DNA of 64,000 bases. Source: Blasia pusilla. Lineage: Eukaryota; Marchantiophyta; Marchantiopsida; Blasiales. Location of the stretch: positions 43,276,001-43,340,000 of the forward strand of contig CM114271.1 of assembly GCA_050084515.1 (NCBI GenBank). Reading direction: 5' to 3'. How positions within the stretch are numbered: position 1 is the stretch's first letter; every line of letters begins with the position of its first letter. Shown here in pieces: positions 1 to 11,209 of the stretch. The notes beneath the pieces are model-generated. The model saw only the letters and a program-made list of their open reading frames with translations, was not told where the DNA came from and did no database searches. Made by a program: the position numbers and the translations under genes.

Positions 1-410
1 TCAGAGATGGAATTGGATTCTCCATCTACTTGCTTATCTGGTTTTACACGCCCTCCTACAGCCGTAACCTCTCCCTCTGCTTCACCTCTTCATCGTAGAT
101 CTCGCCATTTTCCTCCAAATGCTAATACACCCATTACACTCGCTACATTTCTTACGGATTCTCCTCTTCTCCCTTCTTTGCCTTGTCCTATTGAGCCTAA
201 TCTTGATCCATTATTATCAAATCTTTCAACTTTTCCATCCCCACATATCTCATCTATGCCCTTGCTTCCAACTCCCATCTATTCTATCCGAATCTCCCCT
301 CTTCCTCCTCCTCCTTCCCCAACCTACTTACCCCTCGTCGGCCATCACTACCTCTTGCACCTCCCACCTCCTCCCCTTGTAATCCTTCTACTTCTCCATT
401 TGTACCAAAG

Positions 411-488
411 GTTCATTGCATACCTTGTGGTAAGGAGTTTGCTCCTAATGGGATCAAAAGACATCAGCGATATTGTCGATCCATGCAT
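411..488 (+). other. Zinc-finger module of the R2-like element
   Basis: In the frame starting at 411 the translation contains C-x2-C (CIPC) followed by H-x4-C (HQRYC), with GKEFAPNGIKRH between them. This is a nucleic-acid-binding finger of the kind at the N-terminus of R2-type proteins. It is preceded by a long Ser/Pro/Leu-rich low-complexity stretch whose frame I cannot fix. Confidence 0.65.
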
Positions 489-806
489 GGGCCTTCAATC
501 CCTCACCCGATACCACCTCCTACTGCACTCCTGACAACAATTGCTTGGACTTGGTTAATCCAAATTGATCTCCTTCGCTCTTTCCATCCAAGTCTTCCTC
601 GTCCTAGACTCTACACTCTCATTCCTATTGCTCTTTGCCCCATCACCCAACAAACTTTGCTTTTCCCATTAGAAAGGTTAGCGCGAGACCCCACAGATAT
701 CAATGCTTGGTATCTCCTATTACTCTGCCCACAATAGGTTTTAGTCCTCCCTCCAAGGGGTGGTGCAACGGGTCATTGTGAAACCTCAACACGTATTCAA
801 CGCTTA

Positions 807-2160
807 ATGTCTGGGGATTGGGAGAACCTTCAGAATGAGCATGTACTTCGAGCAGAGGCCTTAGCTGCGGCTCATCCCACTCAACATGCCAATCATGGGA
901 GGCCTTCAATACAACAACGCCTTCGACGAAGTCTACTGTTGGGGCACGTTGGTGAGTTTTCACGTGCAACTCGAGCATTGGGTCCTCTTTCTTCGGCGGT
1001 TCAAAGTGTGAAAACAATGGCTCTCTTACAAGCTCTTCATCCTCCTTCAAGTGGCAATGCTCCACCTTTTGTGGAAGACTATACAACGGACCTTGACTTG
1101 GAGCTTGACTTGGAGGTTTTCACTAGGGCTTTTCTCCATGCTCTTCGCTTATCAGCAAGTGGGCTATGAAGGATGGTTTTTGACCATCTCCGCGATTGCT
1201 TTATCCTAGAAAATTCAGCAAGTGGCTTTGTCTCTCTATATAAGGTGTGTGCACATATGGCGACAGGTCGTCTCCCATTCTCTATCTCTAGGCTCTTGGG
1301 GGCTTGTCGTTTGTTGGCTATGGATAAGCCTCCTTCAGGTGTGCACCCTTTGGCTATTGGAGAGGTTTTATACCGCTTGGTTAGAAGATCCCTATGCTTG
1401 CAATTTCGTCCTTATTTTAGTGCCCACTTATTTCCTGATCAATTTGGAGTGGCAACTCTTGGAGGTTGTGAGGCTGTAGTGCATGTGATTCGCTCCACTC
1501 TTGATATTCATCCAGATTGGGTAGCAATTCAAGTCGATGTGGCTAACGCATTCAATTCAGTTTCTCATGCGGCCATCTTTGAGGAGTTACGTTGTGTAGG
1601 AGGACAACTCGCGAGCCTCATTCCATATGTTCGCTCCTTCTATGCCTATGATACGCCCATTATCTATTTCCATCATGCTACTTCTGGGGAATATAGTATT
1701 CTACAATTGGCTTGTGGCACACGTCAAGGTGATCCCATGGGTGGCCCACTCTTTGCGTAAGAATTTCCATCTTGTATTTTCCCTTCTATTGCTGATGACA
1801 CTCACATTATAGGTCCTCCTTTCGAAGTGGTTCTTGCTTATACCCATTTCGTGGAGCAACTCTCTTTCTTAAACCTTAAAGTCCAGCCTAATAAATGTGG
1901 AGTATGGTCTCGTTCATGCCTTCCCTCAACATTCACACCCCCCCTACTCTTGATTTTTCCATCTACATTGAAGGGGTTATAGTTCTTGGGGTCCCAATTG
2001 GCTTATTGACTATGTCTCAAAGTTCTTGGATGAAACCCTTTTGAAAGACATGGAATGGCTTCATTTGTTACCTCATCTAGAGGATCCCCAAATGGCTTAT
2101 GGGATTCTCTCCCACTGTTTTCTACGACGTCCTTCCTACCTTCTTCGCACTTGTCCTCCC
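807..2160 (+). pseudogene. Reverse transcriptase domain of the R2-like element (broken)
   Basis: Open stretches at 807-1,169 and 1,173-1,760, then further pieces to about 2,160, together read as an RNA-directed DNA polymerase. Motif A (DVANAFNSVS, Asp codon at 1,535) is in the fingers/palm, motif B is GTRQGDPMGG at about 1,715-1,744, and the catalytic Ala-Asp-Asp of motif C is at 1,791-1,799. A stop at 1,758-1,760 lies between motifs B and C in the same frame, and a stop at 1,167-1,169 lies between the first two stretches. Downstream pieces (for example FLDETLLKDMEWLHLL in the 2,026 frame) fit the thumb region. All catalytic aspartates are still readable although the gene is interrupted. Confidence 0.75.
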
Positions 2161-2234
2161 ACTTCAAGATACACCGTTTGGCCACCTAAACCCATGTCCT
2201 ACCTTCAACCACACAAGCAACCTCTCGTCGGAGA

Positions 2235-2711
2235 GTGGATCTTGTTATGTCTCGAGGTGGATTCCGGACACTATGTGATGTGGTGGTTGCTGATCCAACA
2301 CGTTCTGACTTGGTGTGTCGAGCCGCACATACCAAAGGATTGGCGGCTGAAGCTGCAGCAAGAATCAAGGAGTTAATTTATGTTGTGAGACATGCGACTG
2401 ATGGATTTATTCCTTTTGCAGTGGAAGTATTCGATCATTTACATGTGTCTTTTGATACTTTCCTGAAAACATGTGCTCACCACTCCCTCGAGAATCATCA
2501 CCTTGCCCCTTCCCGTAGTCCTTCTCTCTCGGTAGTTACTACTTATTTTCGGCAATGCATCTCAGTGGCCTTACAACGTGCACAAGCCTTAGCATTGATA
2601 CGTCGTGCGGAGGTGGTGGGGGATTGCTCGCCTCGTCATCCATTCACGTTTGACCAACCACTCGTATTCTTGTCATATTTGTTTCAGACTATCAATCGTG
2701 TAGCTTGTTGA
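2235..2711 (+). pseudogene. Restriction-like endonuclease domain of the R2-like element
   Basis: A 158-codon open stretch forms the C-terminal part of the element. It shows the layout of the PD-(D/E)XK-like nuclease of R2-type elements: an Arg/Asp-containing strand (DLVMSRGG), a second acidic strand (CDVVVADPTRSD) and a helix with a conserved Lys-Tyr region (KELIYVVRH), followed by FIPFAVEVFDHLH. In the family this domain nicks the target DNA for target-primed reverse transcription. Assignment rests on motif order, not a database match. The exact catalytic residues need an alignment. Confidence 0.6.
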
Positions 2712-2840
2712 GCCGGTGTTTGCGTTGGCTTGTTGCCATTTTCTTTTTTGCATTCTTTTATGCATTTTTTTATTCCTCTTTTGAATTGTTATTACCTTTC
2801 TTTGTCCTCTTTTGAGGTTTATTTTATAATAAAGTGGATA

Positions 2841-3700
2841 CATTTTAGTACTAGCTGAAGTTGAAACACGTTTAAAGCCCATCTCCTAATCATTTATAGA
2901 AGTGGAAAATTATTTTAACTATATTAATCAACGTCTACATTACTAAGAAAGGAAACCTTTCTTTTTTTCGTATTAGTAAGTCCACTTATGTTCTCCACCC
3001 CTCTAACTTAGCGCTCTCTAACTTATGTTCTCCACGCGGTGGTCTCTAGCTCCGTTTTCCGCGCCAGTCCCTTCTTCAAGCCTTGTTAGTACATCTTGGA
3101 TTTTGTTTTTAAAGTTGCCTCCGGAAAACCGCCTAAATTTTTTTAACCTCTTTGTAGAACGTATTTGAAACCGGGATTACCCTTTCCGATGGGAACCGAT
3201 CGGAATGTATCACGGGAAAACTCCCCCGAACCCTGATGCTAACCCCACGACGAATGAATTATCGTGAGCTCACAAAAGCCAATCAAAGGAATCTTTCATA
3301 GAATATTCTACAGGATGCCCTCGTCGAGAACACCTTCTCAGAGGATTTATTAATCGTTTCCGGCATACATTCAGGAAAGAACTATTCCCTTGGAAGTACA
3401 TGACCTCGAAAGAGGATATATATACGTCCTGACAAAATTCAAAAATAAAATTTATTAGCTATTATTAATTAGGGAAAAATAATAATATGTGGCAATAAAT
3501 ATTCTGGTCTTACTTTTGAGCATACATTTAATTAATTAATCAATCAACCTATCGACATTACGCATTCCCAATGATTACATACATACCCACATTTCCATGA
3601 GTCCGAGCAAGTTGTGGGGCCCACTGTCACCCGATGAAGCCCGTAGCGTTTTCTCCGTGACTCTCCAAACTATAAATGTTGGTGTCAGTTTTTCTGAAGT
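2841..3700. other. Intergenic, no gene seen
   Basis: AT-rich from about 3,440. A short phrase about TAACTTATGTTCTCCAC recurs at 2,979-3,036. No open frame of note, RNA gene or element ends were seen. Confidence 0.4.
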
Positions 3701-5730
3701 TGTGTTCGTTTGAGCTTTGAGGTTTGTATATTTAACTTACCTTTATCCATTTTGGAAAATGATGTGAATTCTTGTCGTGTACAGGCACTCTATCTTGAAG
3801 AAAGTCACAAATGGTCAGACGATGAAACCGGCGTCTATTCCGGAATTTTAGATCCTGCTGTCGTTGCACGGGATGGGGAACGTGCCCGGATCCATAGCTT
3901 TCCAATCTCCAAGTTTCTGTTGCATATCAGACCACGAAGTTCCACGACTTGCAACGATTTTGGCTTTAGAGTGCAAACCTGGGCTCCCTGACAGGCGAGA
4001 GACAGCTGTGAAGTTCTAGTGCTACATTCCGGAAACGTCGGGAAATTCCTACTTTGGAGTCTCTCCCCAGCACACGATGCTTCATGATCATGTGCTTAGA
4101 GAAGCATATACTTTCGAAAATAGACGCTGAGAGGACTTATTGTTTCAGTAGTCGCCTTTCAGTTTGCTCCGGTCATGACCTTTCAATCTGTGGACGAAAC
4201 CGCAAAGTTGGGATGTTAGGCGGATACTCGGCCTCTGCTACTGTAAGACGAGAGGAACAGTAGTGTCAAGAGGGAACACAATTGAGATCAGACGCCACAC
4301 CAGCGGAGCGGTATACGAGGGTGTAAAGCCATGCGGCGCAAGAGTTGCTAATTGGAGAAACGTCCTGCCATATGGAACGGTCGATACACATCGAACCCAT
4401 GGACCGGTACGATTGTGTGCATGCCACTGTGAAGCGAAGCGCTTTTGATGAAAAATGTGCCTCCGTTTGGCACCGAGATATGCGGTCCTGTCTTGCACAA
4501 CTTCCTCCATAAAGAAGCTTATGAAACCAGCCGAATTTGTGTACGATCTCTGTACTTCGTGAGAACACTTCCACAAATAAGGCACGAGAGTGTTGTGTTG
4601 AAGAGCCATTGGTTTTTCCACGAAATTTGAGAAAGAATTTCTTCAAGCTTAGTAGGATTTACAGCATGATCTGGAATCGGCGCGCTCTATGGGTGATGGA
4701 ATTGGTATTGATCGATCGCCCTCATGTCCTCCTGGATCGAATATGAGAAGGTGACGTAGCGAGCTTTATGTAACTGTTTCCGATGTCTTATGATTGACAT
4801 GGGTGTTGCACGTTCAGACATCTCCAAGCAGTTACACATACTCCCTGGCAAATACCAAACATCACGTGCACTTGAAACAGGCTCATGAAATCTGGCCACA
4901 CCATTTCACAATTCGTAGTGAGTAGCTTCGAAAGTAATGGATCCGAAAGGCCTCACACTGTTCTCCCACTCCTGAGCGTCCGTGAGGATCGTCCTCGGTG
5001 TGTCGGGGAGCGTATGTATCCATGTTCAGAACGCACGATGGATGTCTTCGGTGCAACATCACCTCGAGATGATATTCGGGTTTAGCGGCTTTAGGATCCC
5101 AGGGTGTTTCCCTCGTGTGGACATCTGGAGTGAGAGAATGACAGTCAAGCGTTATCGATGCTGTAAGCCGCAGCGAAAGAAAGTCTTCGTTAGAAGCCTG
5201 TTTCCAGGCAGAGATTTACGCACAATTCTTTCCTGATTATGAATCCTCACTCCTCACTCCACCACAAGAATGGTGGAGTCTCTACTGTAACGACCGCGGC
5301 GCATGGATGCCCAAGCCAGAAACCTTCTACTTCAAAAATGCTCTAGTCTCATATAGTGAACCCATTCGATCAGAGCTCCATTCGCATCTCCGCTTGAAAG
5401 CACAGCGCCAAAATCCAGTCGCGTAAACTCTGCAGAGGAAGAAGCATCTTCGTACTCCGTCACCTCAACAATCAGCGCCAGACCAGTAAGTGTGAGCAAC
5501 GACTCCGTCACCTCTTGGCCGCATTAAGCTCTCGCGTCCCATCACACCGTCAGTAGATCTGATTCTGGTCTCGATGTCAATCATGCTTGCATCTGGATGT
5601 CTCACAAACACACAGAAAGCCAATCCAGGAACCAAACACAATCCGCCATTTTCAGGTTCCTGAGCACCGGATCGTCCCTCCTTCACATGTTTAGTCTCGA
5701 GAATTCGATGTCCCTTCAAATCATCCTAAA
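3700..5730. other. Unique, more GC-rich stretch with weak coding look
   Basis: Base composition is more even than in the neighbours, and several short open frames lie on both strands. Examples are 3,710-3,991 and 4,885-5,236 on +, and 4,238-4,646 and 5,465-5,719 on -. The + frame after an AG at 3,783-3,784 and the - frame near 5,560-5,690 look protein-like but resemble no family I know. Frames on opposite strands overlap at 4,263-4,646, so at most one is real. This may be a decayed gene or an untranslated transcript. I do not call a CDS. Confidence 0.3.
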
Positions 5731-7606
5731 CTAATAAATCTTATTTTGGTTTGCATCGTCATCCGCTTAAACTAATCAATTATTTGGCACCTTCATGCGT
5801 TCAAGCCATTTTTTTACTAATCGTGCTATACTGTAATTAATATATTATTATATTGCTTAGCAAGTGATATTTAAATAAATAAAAGAGGAAACGTAGGAAA
5901 AGTTCACAAATGAGGGGAAGGGGGGATAAACAATAGAGACTAATTTCTTTTAAATCACAAGAAATGTTTTAAGGGTTCGAGTTTCAGAACACGAGGGAGA
6001 GAAAGAAGGATGGTTGCTTTATGGAACAATTGCAACTTCCAAGTTCGTGTTCCGGTCACTTGTTTCTTTCACGGTCAATTCGTAGTTTAGACGAGGGTTT
6101 CACACAATTTTTGCCACCATAGGCACTCGTTACTCAGCCTAGTCTAACTTCGAGGTTGGGACCATGGCGAACCAATGTTCCCCCTATTTGTAGCGATCCC
6201 ACGAAATTTCATCAATGGTGAAAATGTGGAAATGTCCAACCAATGCATGCACAAGTAGTAGCGACATTTGTTAGTGAAAGTCATGGAGTGCCTTCACCTT
6301 GTGAATAACGCGCACTTATGCCCAGCAAGGACTTCGACACGATAGCAAAGGTGTCTTTTTGGCTACTTAGCTCACGCGATTCATAGATTTGATGTTTGTG
6401 TGCCACCACCTACACCACTATGAGAAACCGTTTCACCTTAGAAAGGACATTGTCAAATATATAATCAAAAGACATATAATTAAAAGAGGATGGGTTTAGA
6501 CTTTCCTTCCTAGTTTTTGCCCTCTTCTTCTTGTAACACGTTTTATAATCAACAAAATAATCAAAATAACACTCCATAGACTTGAGAAATGTATTTTCCT
6601 TCACAACAATTTTCATCCATTATGCATTATGCTAGTCACTCGTATAACCAAGCCAAACTGATAAAGCATCCTACAAAGTTGTTTGTTATTTATGGAGTTC
6701 GGTACAGATGAAGTACGGGTAAGACTATAGTGGAAAAATGATGCGGATGAGTATACCTATGTCACAAGCATATTTTCAATGCTCTAATTTGTCCCAAGGA
6801 AAATGAACCACCATGTGACAATGGACAATTGTTGCAATAGTGTGGAATGTTTCATGTCTCCATTAACCTTTATGTTTTTACATAAAGATGGATGGCCAAT
6901 GGCACTATGCAATAAGCCTATCCATGTTGAGAGAGGCTCACTACTTTGGCAAGTGCATGTAGAGCACCGCATTCTAGTGTCCTTATGGATAGATTATCAC
7001 ATGCTGGGTCTTCTAACTACATATGTTGTGTATGTCCCAAAAACCATTTCGGTTATGAGACGGAAGAGTAAGTTAGGGATAAATTGCTTTAGCAACTAGT
7101 CCAAAGCCATTAGAGTATCAATAGTACCAGAGCATTTGTCAAGACCAACCGAGAGACGTAGAGGCATGAGTCTAGATGGGTGGTTAACCATAAGATGCTC
7201 AGAATGCAAGGCAAGAGGCCAAGTTGATCTTGGGAAGTAAATATGGGAGGAAACAACCATAAAACTCACATAAGTCATCTTGGGGTCCAACTGGCCAAAT
7301 TGAGAGTTGGGAGTCCTAATCCATATTTGGGTTGAGGGTCAAAATAAGTGGTTCACGACATATATTGAGGATGGAGAGGGGGCACCAAAAAGCCCAAAAG
7401 TTCCCAAAGAGGAGATACTCTCCCACTCTACGTGCTCATTACAATCACTTGAAATAAGAATTTGACCATGTTTTGTGTTTGGTCATGTTTCAAATTTTCA
7501 ATTAGGATTCTATTTGGGAAATTGGGACACACCTTGAAGATAGACGCTACACTCTAGCTTGGATAAGTGACAAAAGGAAATAGGTCAAAGCTCAAGGACA
7601 AGACTC
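5731..7606. other. AT-rich repeat-like sequence, no recognised gene
   Basis: There is a Lys-rich minus-strand frame (6,616-6,410) and a 98-codon + frame at 6,803-7,099. Neither shows a recognisable motif. The style, with long degenerate frames and no introns, suggests old transposon debris, but I cannot name a family. Confidence 0.3.
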
Positions 7607-7614
7607 CTTATGAG

Positions 7615-7919
7615 CAAGGTTGCATGTGGACAAAATCCGTGTCCGTAGACATGTCCATGTCTGTAGACTTATGTCCGTCCTATGGGAGGACTTATCTATA
7701 TGGGTCCCACCTTTCCCTTCTTTCTCATTCCCCTTACTTGCCTTCGTGTTCCATCCCCCATTTCTTCCTCCCTCCACCTCCACTCCCTCCTCCCTCATTG
7801 CTCCTCTCATCCTTGCCTTGCCTTCCATCATGGACTAAAAGTGTGGATCCCACCTCTTGGAACCCATGTCCAGACTTGTCCGTCCTAAGGAAGGACTTGT
7901 CCGTTTTTGTGCAACCATG
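7615..7919. mobile_element. Non-autonomous hAT-type element, copy 1 (305 bp)
   Basis: The segment starts CAAGGTTGCA and ends TGCAACCATG, so it has near-perfect terminal inverted repeats of about 10 bp (one mismatch). It is flanked by a perfect 8-bp direct repeat CTTATGAG at 7,607-7,614 and 7,920-7,927. Eight-base target duplications and CA-starting short inverted ends are typical of the hAT superfamily. Subterminal GTCCGT/ACATGTCC phrases recur at both ends. No transposase frame is present. Copy 2 of the same family is at 17,923-18,809. Confidence 0.8.
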
Positions 7920-7927
7920 CTTATGAG

Positions 7928-8239
7928 TATGGAAGATATGCCCTTTCTATCACCCGACACTTGAGAGGCACGACTACTTCTCCAACTCTACCTTCCTAGA
8001 GATACATATGAATCAACACACACAAAACTAGGCCAACACATTCAATTATTGAGTCCAACAGAGACAGTAGGTACCGAAATATTTCCAATTAAACTTGTCT
8101 CTTACCATCAAAATGTGTTCAATAGTGCAGTTTAACAAGGATGCCCACCAAAATAGAAAATGAATATAATCCATCCACTCTTTAAGGTTGGGATTCTATC
8201 ATACCATCCAATTACATATTGAATTGACATGGTGACTTC
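7928..8239. other. Intergenic, nothing recognised
   Basis: About 310 bases between the hAT-type element and the LINE relic. No open frame or repeat end was seen. Confidence 0.4.
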
Positions 8240-9600
8240 TATCATGGCTTAGTTATATGGGCTACTATTGGAAATAAAACTAAACTAAGTGAATGGGCTG
8301 ATGAAATAAAGCTGCAAGCTAGAGGACAAGCAAGTTTCAAGATATCATATAGCACCTTGGATCACCTTCTCACACTTTAAGTATTGATTGAAGAAAATTC
8401 CAAGTACATAATTGGTCATAAGCCAAGAAAATGGTTCATATGTATTTCTTATGTCAAGAAGGAATTCAACACAATATCCAAGGTACTTCTCTAAAAACAA
8501 CTTGAAGACTTGGAGGCTCCAACATAGTAGCTTACTGCAATCAAAGTATTGTATGCTAGCGTGTTAGCAAAGATTTCCACTATGAAGGGGTTTGAAGGGA
8601 AGATCTTAAACTCTCTCCTCAAACACTAAAGTCAAACAAGGATGTCCCTCTCACGTATATGATTTAGACTCTACTTTGACCAACTAGAGGAGTTGCTCTC
8701 TATAGTGAATGGAGATCCACCGGAGCTAGCACGTTGCATCATCCCAGTTTTTTTGTATGTGAATGATATTTTTTTGATGTTTAAAACAACACACGGAATC
8801 TCACTAGCTACTTGAATGTACTCTCAATCTTCTGCAACAAGTCGGGCATGGTAGTTAACCTTCCCAAAATCATCTTCAAATCCTAGCTTAAAACTACACA
8901 AAGGTCCCGCACTTACCTAATTGATGGAGAAATACTGGAAGCCACATCAAAATTAATGTAGGATTGAGGAGTTAACACATGCTCCAATCTAATTGCAAAA
9001 GGATGGAACTATGAAATATCCCAAAAAAACTCCATCTCTTCAAAGCTATTGTCATCCCAACCAAGCTTTATGCGACTAGGGTTGGGCATGGCCCTAAGGT
9101 CTAGAGGCCCCTCAAAAGCTCTTCAGACAAAAAATCTTGGGCATTAGAAGAACCACTTCCCACAACAAACTACTAGTTGAGTTTGGTGAGGTTCTAAATT
9201 ATGGAGATTCACGTTGTTGAAAAATTAACAATATTCCTCCAACACCTTCAAATAGTAGTGAGGACAATTCCAATCGCCTTTCACCTAGAGCTTTTGGAAG
9301 TCTTTAAGATAAGTGACCCACCGGAGCAAAAAATTGGTACCAGGATTGCGAGGAATTAATGGCTTATGAAATGGGGTGTTTCAATCAATTGCCAACAACC
9401 ACCAACCAAGATTTCTCAATGCAACTACATCAAGCGGTAGATGACCAAGATGTCTCCACAAGCCCTCTCCTTGGTGACTTATCCACACAAGTCAACTCCT
9501 TTAACCTAAATCTACAATAGCATGACAAAAATCACTTTCAAAAAATAGAAAGAAAACTCTTCATAAATAGGGACTTTACTTGAAGTTGTATGATCCTCAA
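8240..9600 (+). mobile_element. L1-like LINE reverse-transcriptase relic
   Basis: Scattered over three frames are recognisable pieces of an L1-type reverse transcriptase. Motif B reads VKQGCP at 8,629-8,649, followed by FRLYFDQLEELL. The motif C region reads LYVNDIFLM at about 8,755-8,781, where the family has Tyr-Ala-Asp-Asp, so one catalytic Asp is lost. Next come CNKSGMVVNLPK near 8,835-8,870 and, in the thumb, FKAIVIPTKLYATRVG near 9,040-9,085. Many stops and shifts make it a dead copy. Neither the 5' endonuclease nor a poly(A) end can be identified. The copia element is inserted next to or into its 3' part. Confidence 0.65.
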
Positions 9601-9711
9601 GTATCCTCTAAGTCAGCCCAAACCAAGGGGAAACATACACTTGTATGCTACCCTACTCCTCAACATGTCAACTTTCACCTCGTGGACTTCCTTGTTTAAC
9701 TCCCTTGAAGT

Positions 9712-9957
9712 TGTTAGAAAGTTATCACCGAAATGTTAGGAGTAGTGACAACAACAAGTCAAGTTCAATTCCTATTAGTGAATGTATAGTGGAAGGCATT
9801 TGCACTGTCTTTCTATATCTATATATTGAATATATTGTACATAGCATGTAACGGACCAGGAGTGATGAGCTTGACACTCACTCATTTCATATCCGAAATA
9901 TGTCTCTCTTGCTTCTCACCTTGTCTCTATGATTTTTGAATCCTTGTTTTTACAACA
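9712..9957 (+). repeat. 5' LTR of the copia element
   Basis: A 246-bp LTR starting TGTTAGAAAG and ending TTACAACA. It aligns along its length with 30,335-30,604. Differences include about 24 bases present only in the 3' copy (around ATGTAGGATCAAACAG), so the two have diverged since insertion and the element is not young. Confidence 0.85.
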
Positions 9958-9969
9958 TGGTATCAGAGC
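9958..9969 (+). other. Primer-binding site (initiator tRNA-Met type)
   Basis: TGGTATCAGAGC directly follows the LTR with no gap. This is the standard plant copia primer-binding site, complementary to the 3' end of initiator methionine tRNA, and it fixes both the LTR end and the + orientation. Confidence 0.9.
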
Positions 9970-10395
9970 AAGCTTATGCACAGATGTGAGAGTGCCTCTA
10001 TAGATAGAAGAGCATCTGCGGGATCTAAGAGAATCTAGTGAGCATCAAACTTGCATCCAGCTTGAATACAATGTAGCAATTGATTACTGTTGCAAGAAAT
10101 AAATTCAAGAAACTTTCGTTGCTTCTTGAGGTATTCTCGATTAAGGTTGATGGAGGAAAATCAAGTCAAGACCTCATCTCAATTATAGAATTGGGGTTTA
10201 AATCTGCCCTCGTGCCTCGAATTAATTGAACCCAATTTTCTCAAAGTACGTGAATTTGAGATATTTCATTTCAAAACCAAAAGACGTGTACTAAATTGAA
10301 AACTAGAGAATAATCCAAGAGATAATTTACGGCCACAAATTTGGGAGAAATTTCTGATCTACATAGAAGAAAACAATCACAAACTTACATTATAG

Positions 10396-10913
10396 ATGGC
10401 CCAACTTCGTCCTATTGATGTACTCAAGTTCAATGGAACTTACATCTACGTGTGGAAACAACGCATGCAAATATACTTATGCTCCGAGGGATATCTTGAC
10501 ATGGCTGACTTATGAGAAGTATGCCTCTCAATTAGAATTGTTGAATATCTTTGGCACTATATGTGGGGAGAAACAAAAAGAAAAACTATGGATTCAAGGC
10601 TTCACCTTCAAACTCACCTCAACCGAGAATATCCTGCAACGTCAAGTGTTATGACTATAATTAATTCACGCACATTCTCAAAAAAATTCCGAGGAGGTTG
10701 AAAAAGCAACAACAGACTAACTCAGCAATACATAGACTTTATATTACAGCGTTAACTACATCCACACTTCCAAATCATGTATGGTATGTTAATACTTATG
10801 CTACTCAACATATGACACGCGATGTAGAAACATTCATAGATTACAAACCAATTAACCAGATTATATCCGCTAAGGAGCAAAATATATGTATTCATTGGAG
10901 ACAACACGACTAA
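10396..10913 (+). pseudogene. Copia gag and protease remnants
   Basis: From ATG at 10,396 the start MAQLRPIDVLKFNG is a typical short plant copia gag start. It soon breaks into frames with stops, and most of gag including its zinc knuckle appears missing. At about 10,780-10,815 the piece WYVNTYATQHMT stands where the family has Trp-x-Val-Asp-Ser-Gly-Ala of the aspartic protease. Here the catalytic Asp-Ser-Gly reads Asn-Thr-Tyr, so the protease is dead. The distance between gag start and protease (about 390 bp) is much shorter than usual, which indicates an internal deletion. Confidence 0.7.
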
Positions 10914-11209
10914 ACCTATCATAGGTTGTGGGTCAGTTTATCTCACACTTTTAAATGGATCAAGATGGTTAATCCCTGAAGTATTACATGCACTTGGACT
11001 CATGAAGAATCTATTTCAATTGAGCAATGTGACTCTACAGGGATGAATTGATCATTCGCAATCACACGTGTATATTGAAAGATGCTTTGATTGCGACATG
11101 TATTTCAAAGGACATACTGTATGTCCTTGGCCATTCAACAAAAAATAAAACTAGCTATAATAAAAGAGGCCAATTTGTTGGGATTACACAAGCTTTGTCA
11201 ACTTCGATA

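Larger units (their letters stand above)
1..2840 (+). mobile_element. R2-like non-LTR retrotransposon, decayed, cut by window start
   Basis: A single-ORF non-LTR retrotransposon relic read left to right: a Ser/Pro-rich start, one CCHC-type zinc finger (411-488), a reverse transcriptase (about 800-2,160) and a C-terminal restriction-like endonuclease (2,235-2,711). This order (zinc finger, RT, restriction-like endonuclease) is that of the R2 group, unlike L1-type LINEs, which carry an apurinic-type endonuclease upstream. Several frameshifts and stops break the frame, so the copy is dead. The 3' end is T-rich and finishes near a TTTTATAATAAAG stretch at 2,821-2,834. The 5' end lies outside the window or within the first bases. 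The clade within the R2 group cannot be fixed by eye. Confidence 0.75.

Noticed and set aside
4238-4646. Two 126-127-codon minus frames and overlapping + frames
   Set aside because: Frames overlap on both strands, with no motif and no convincing splice context.
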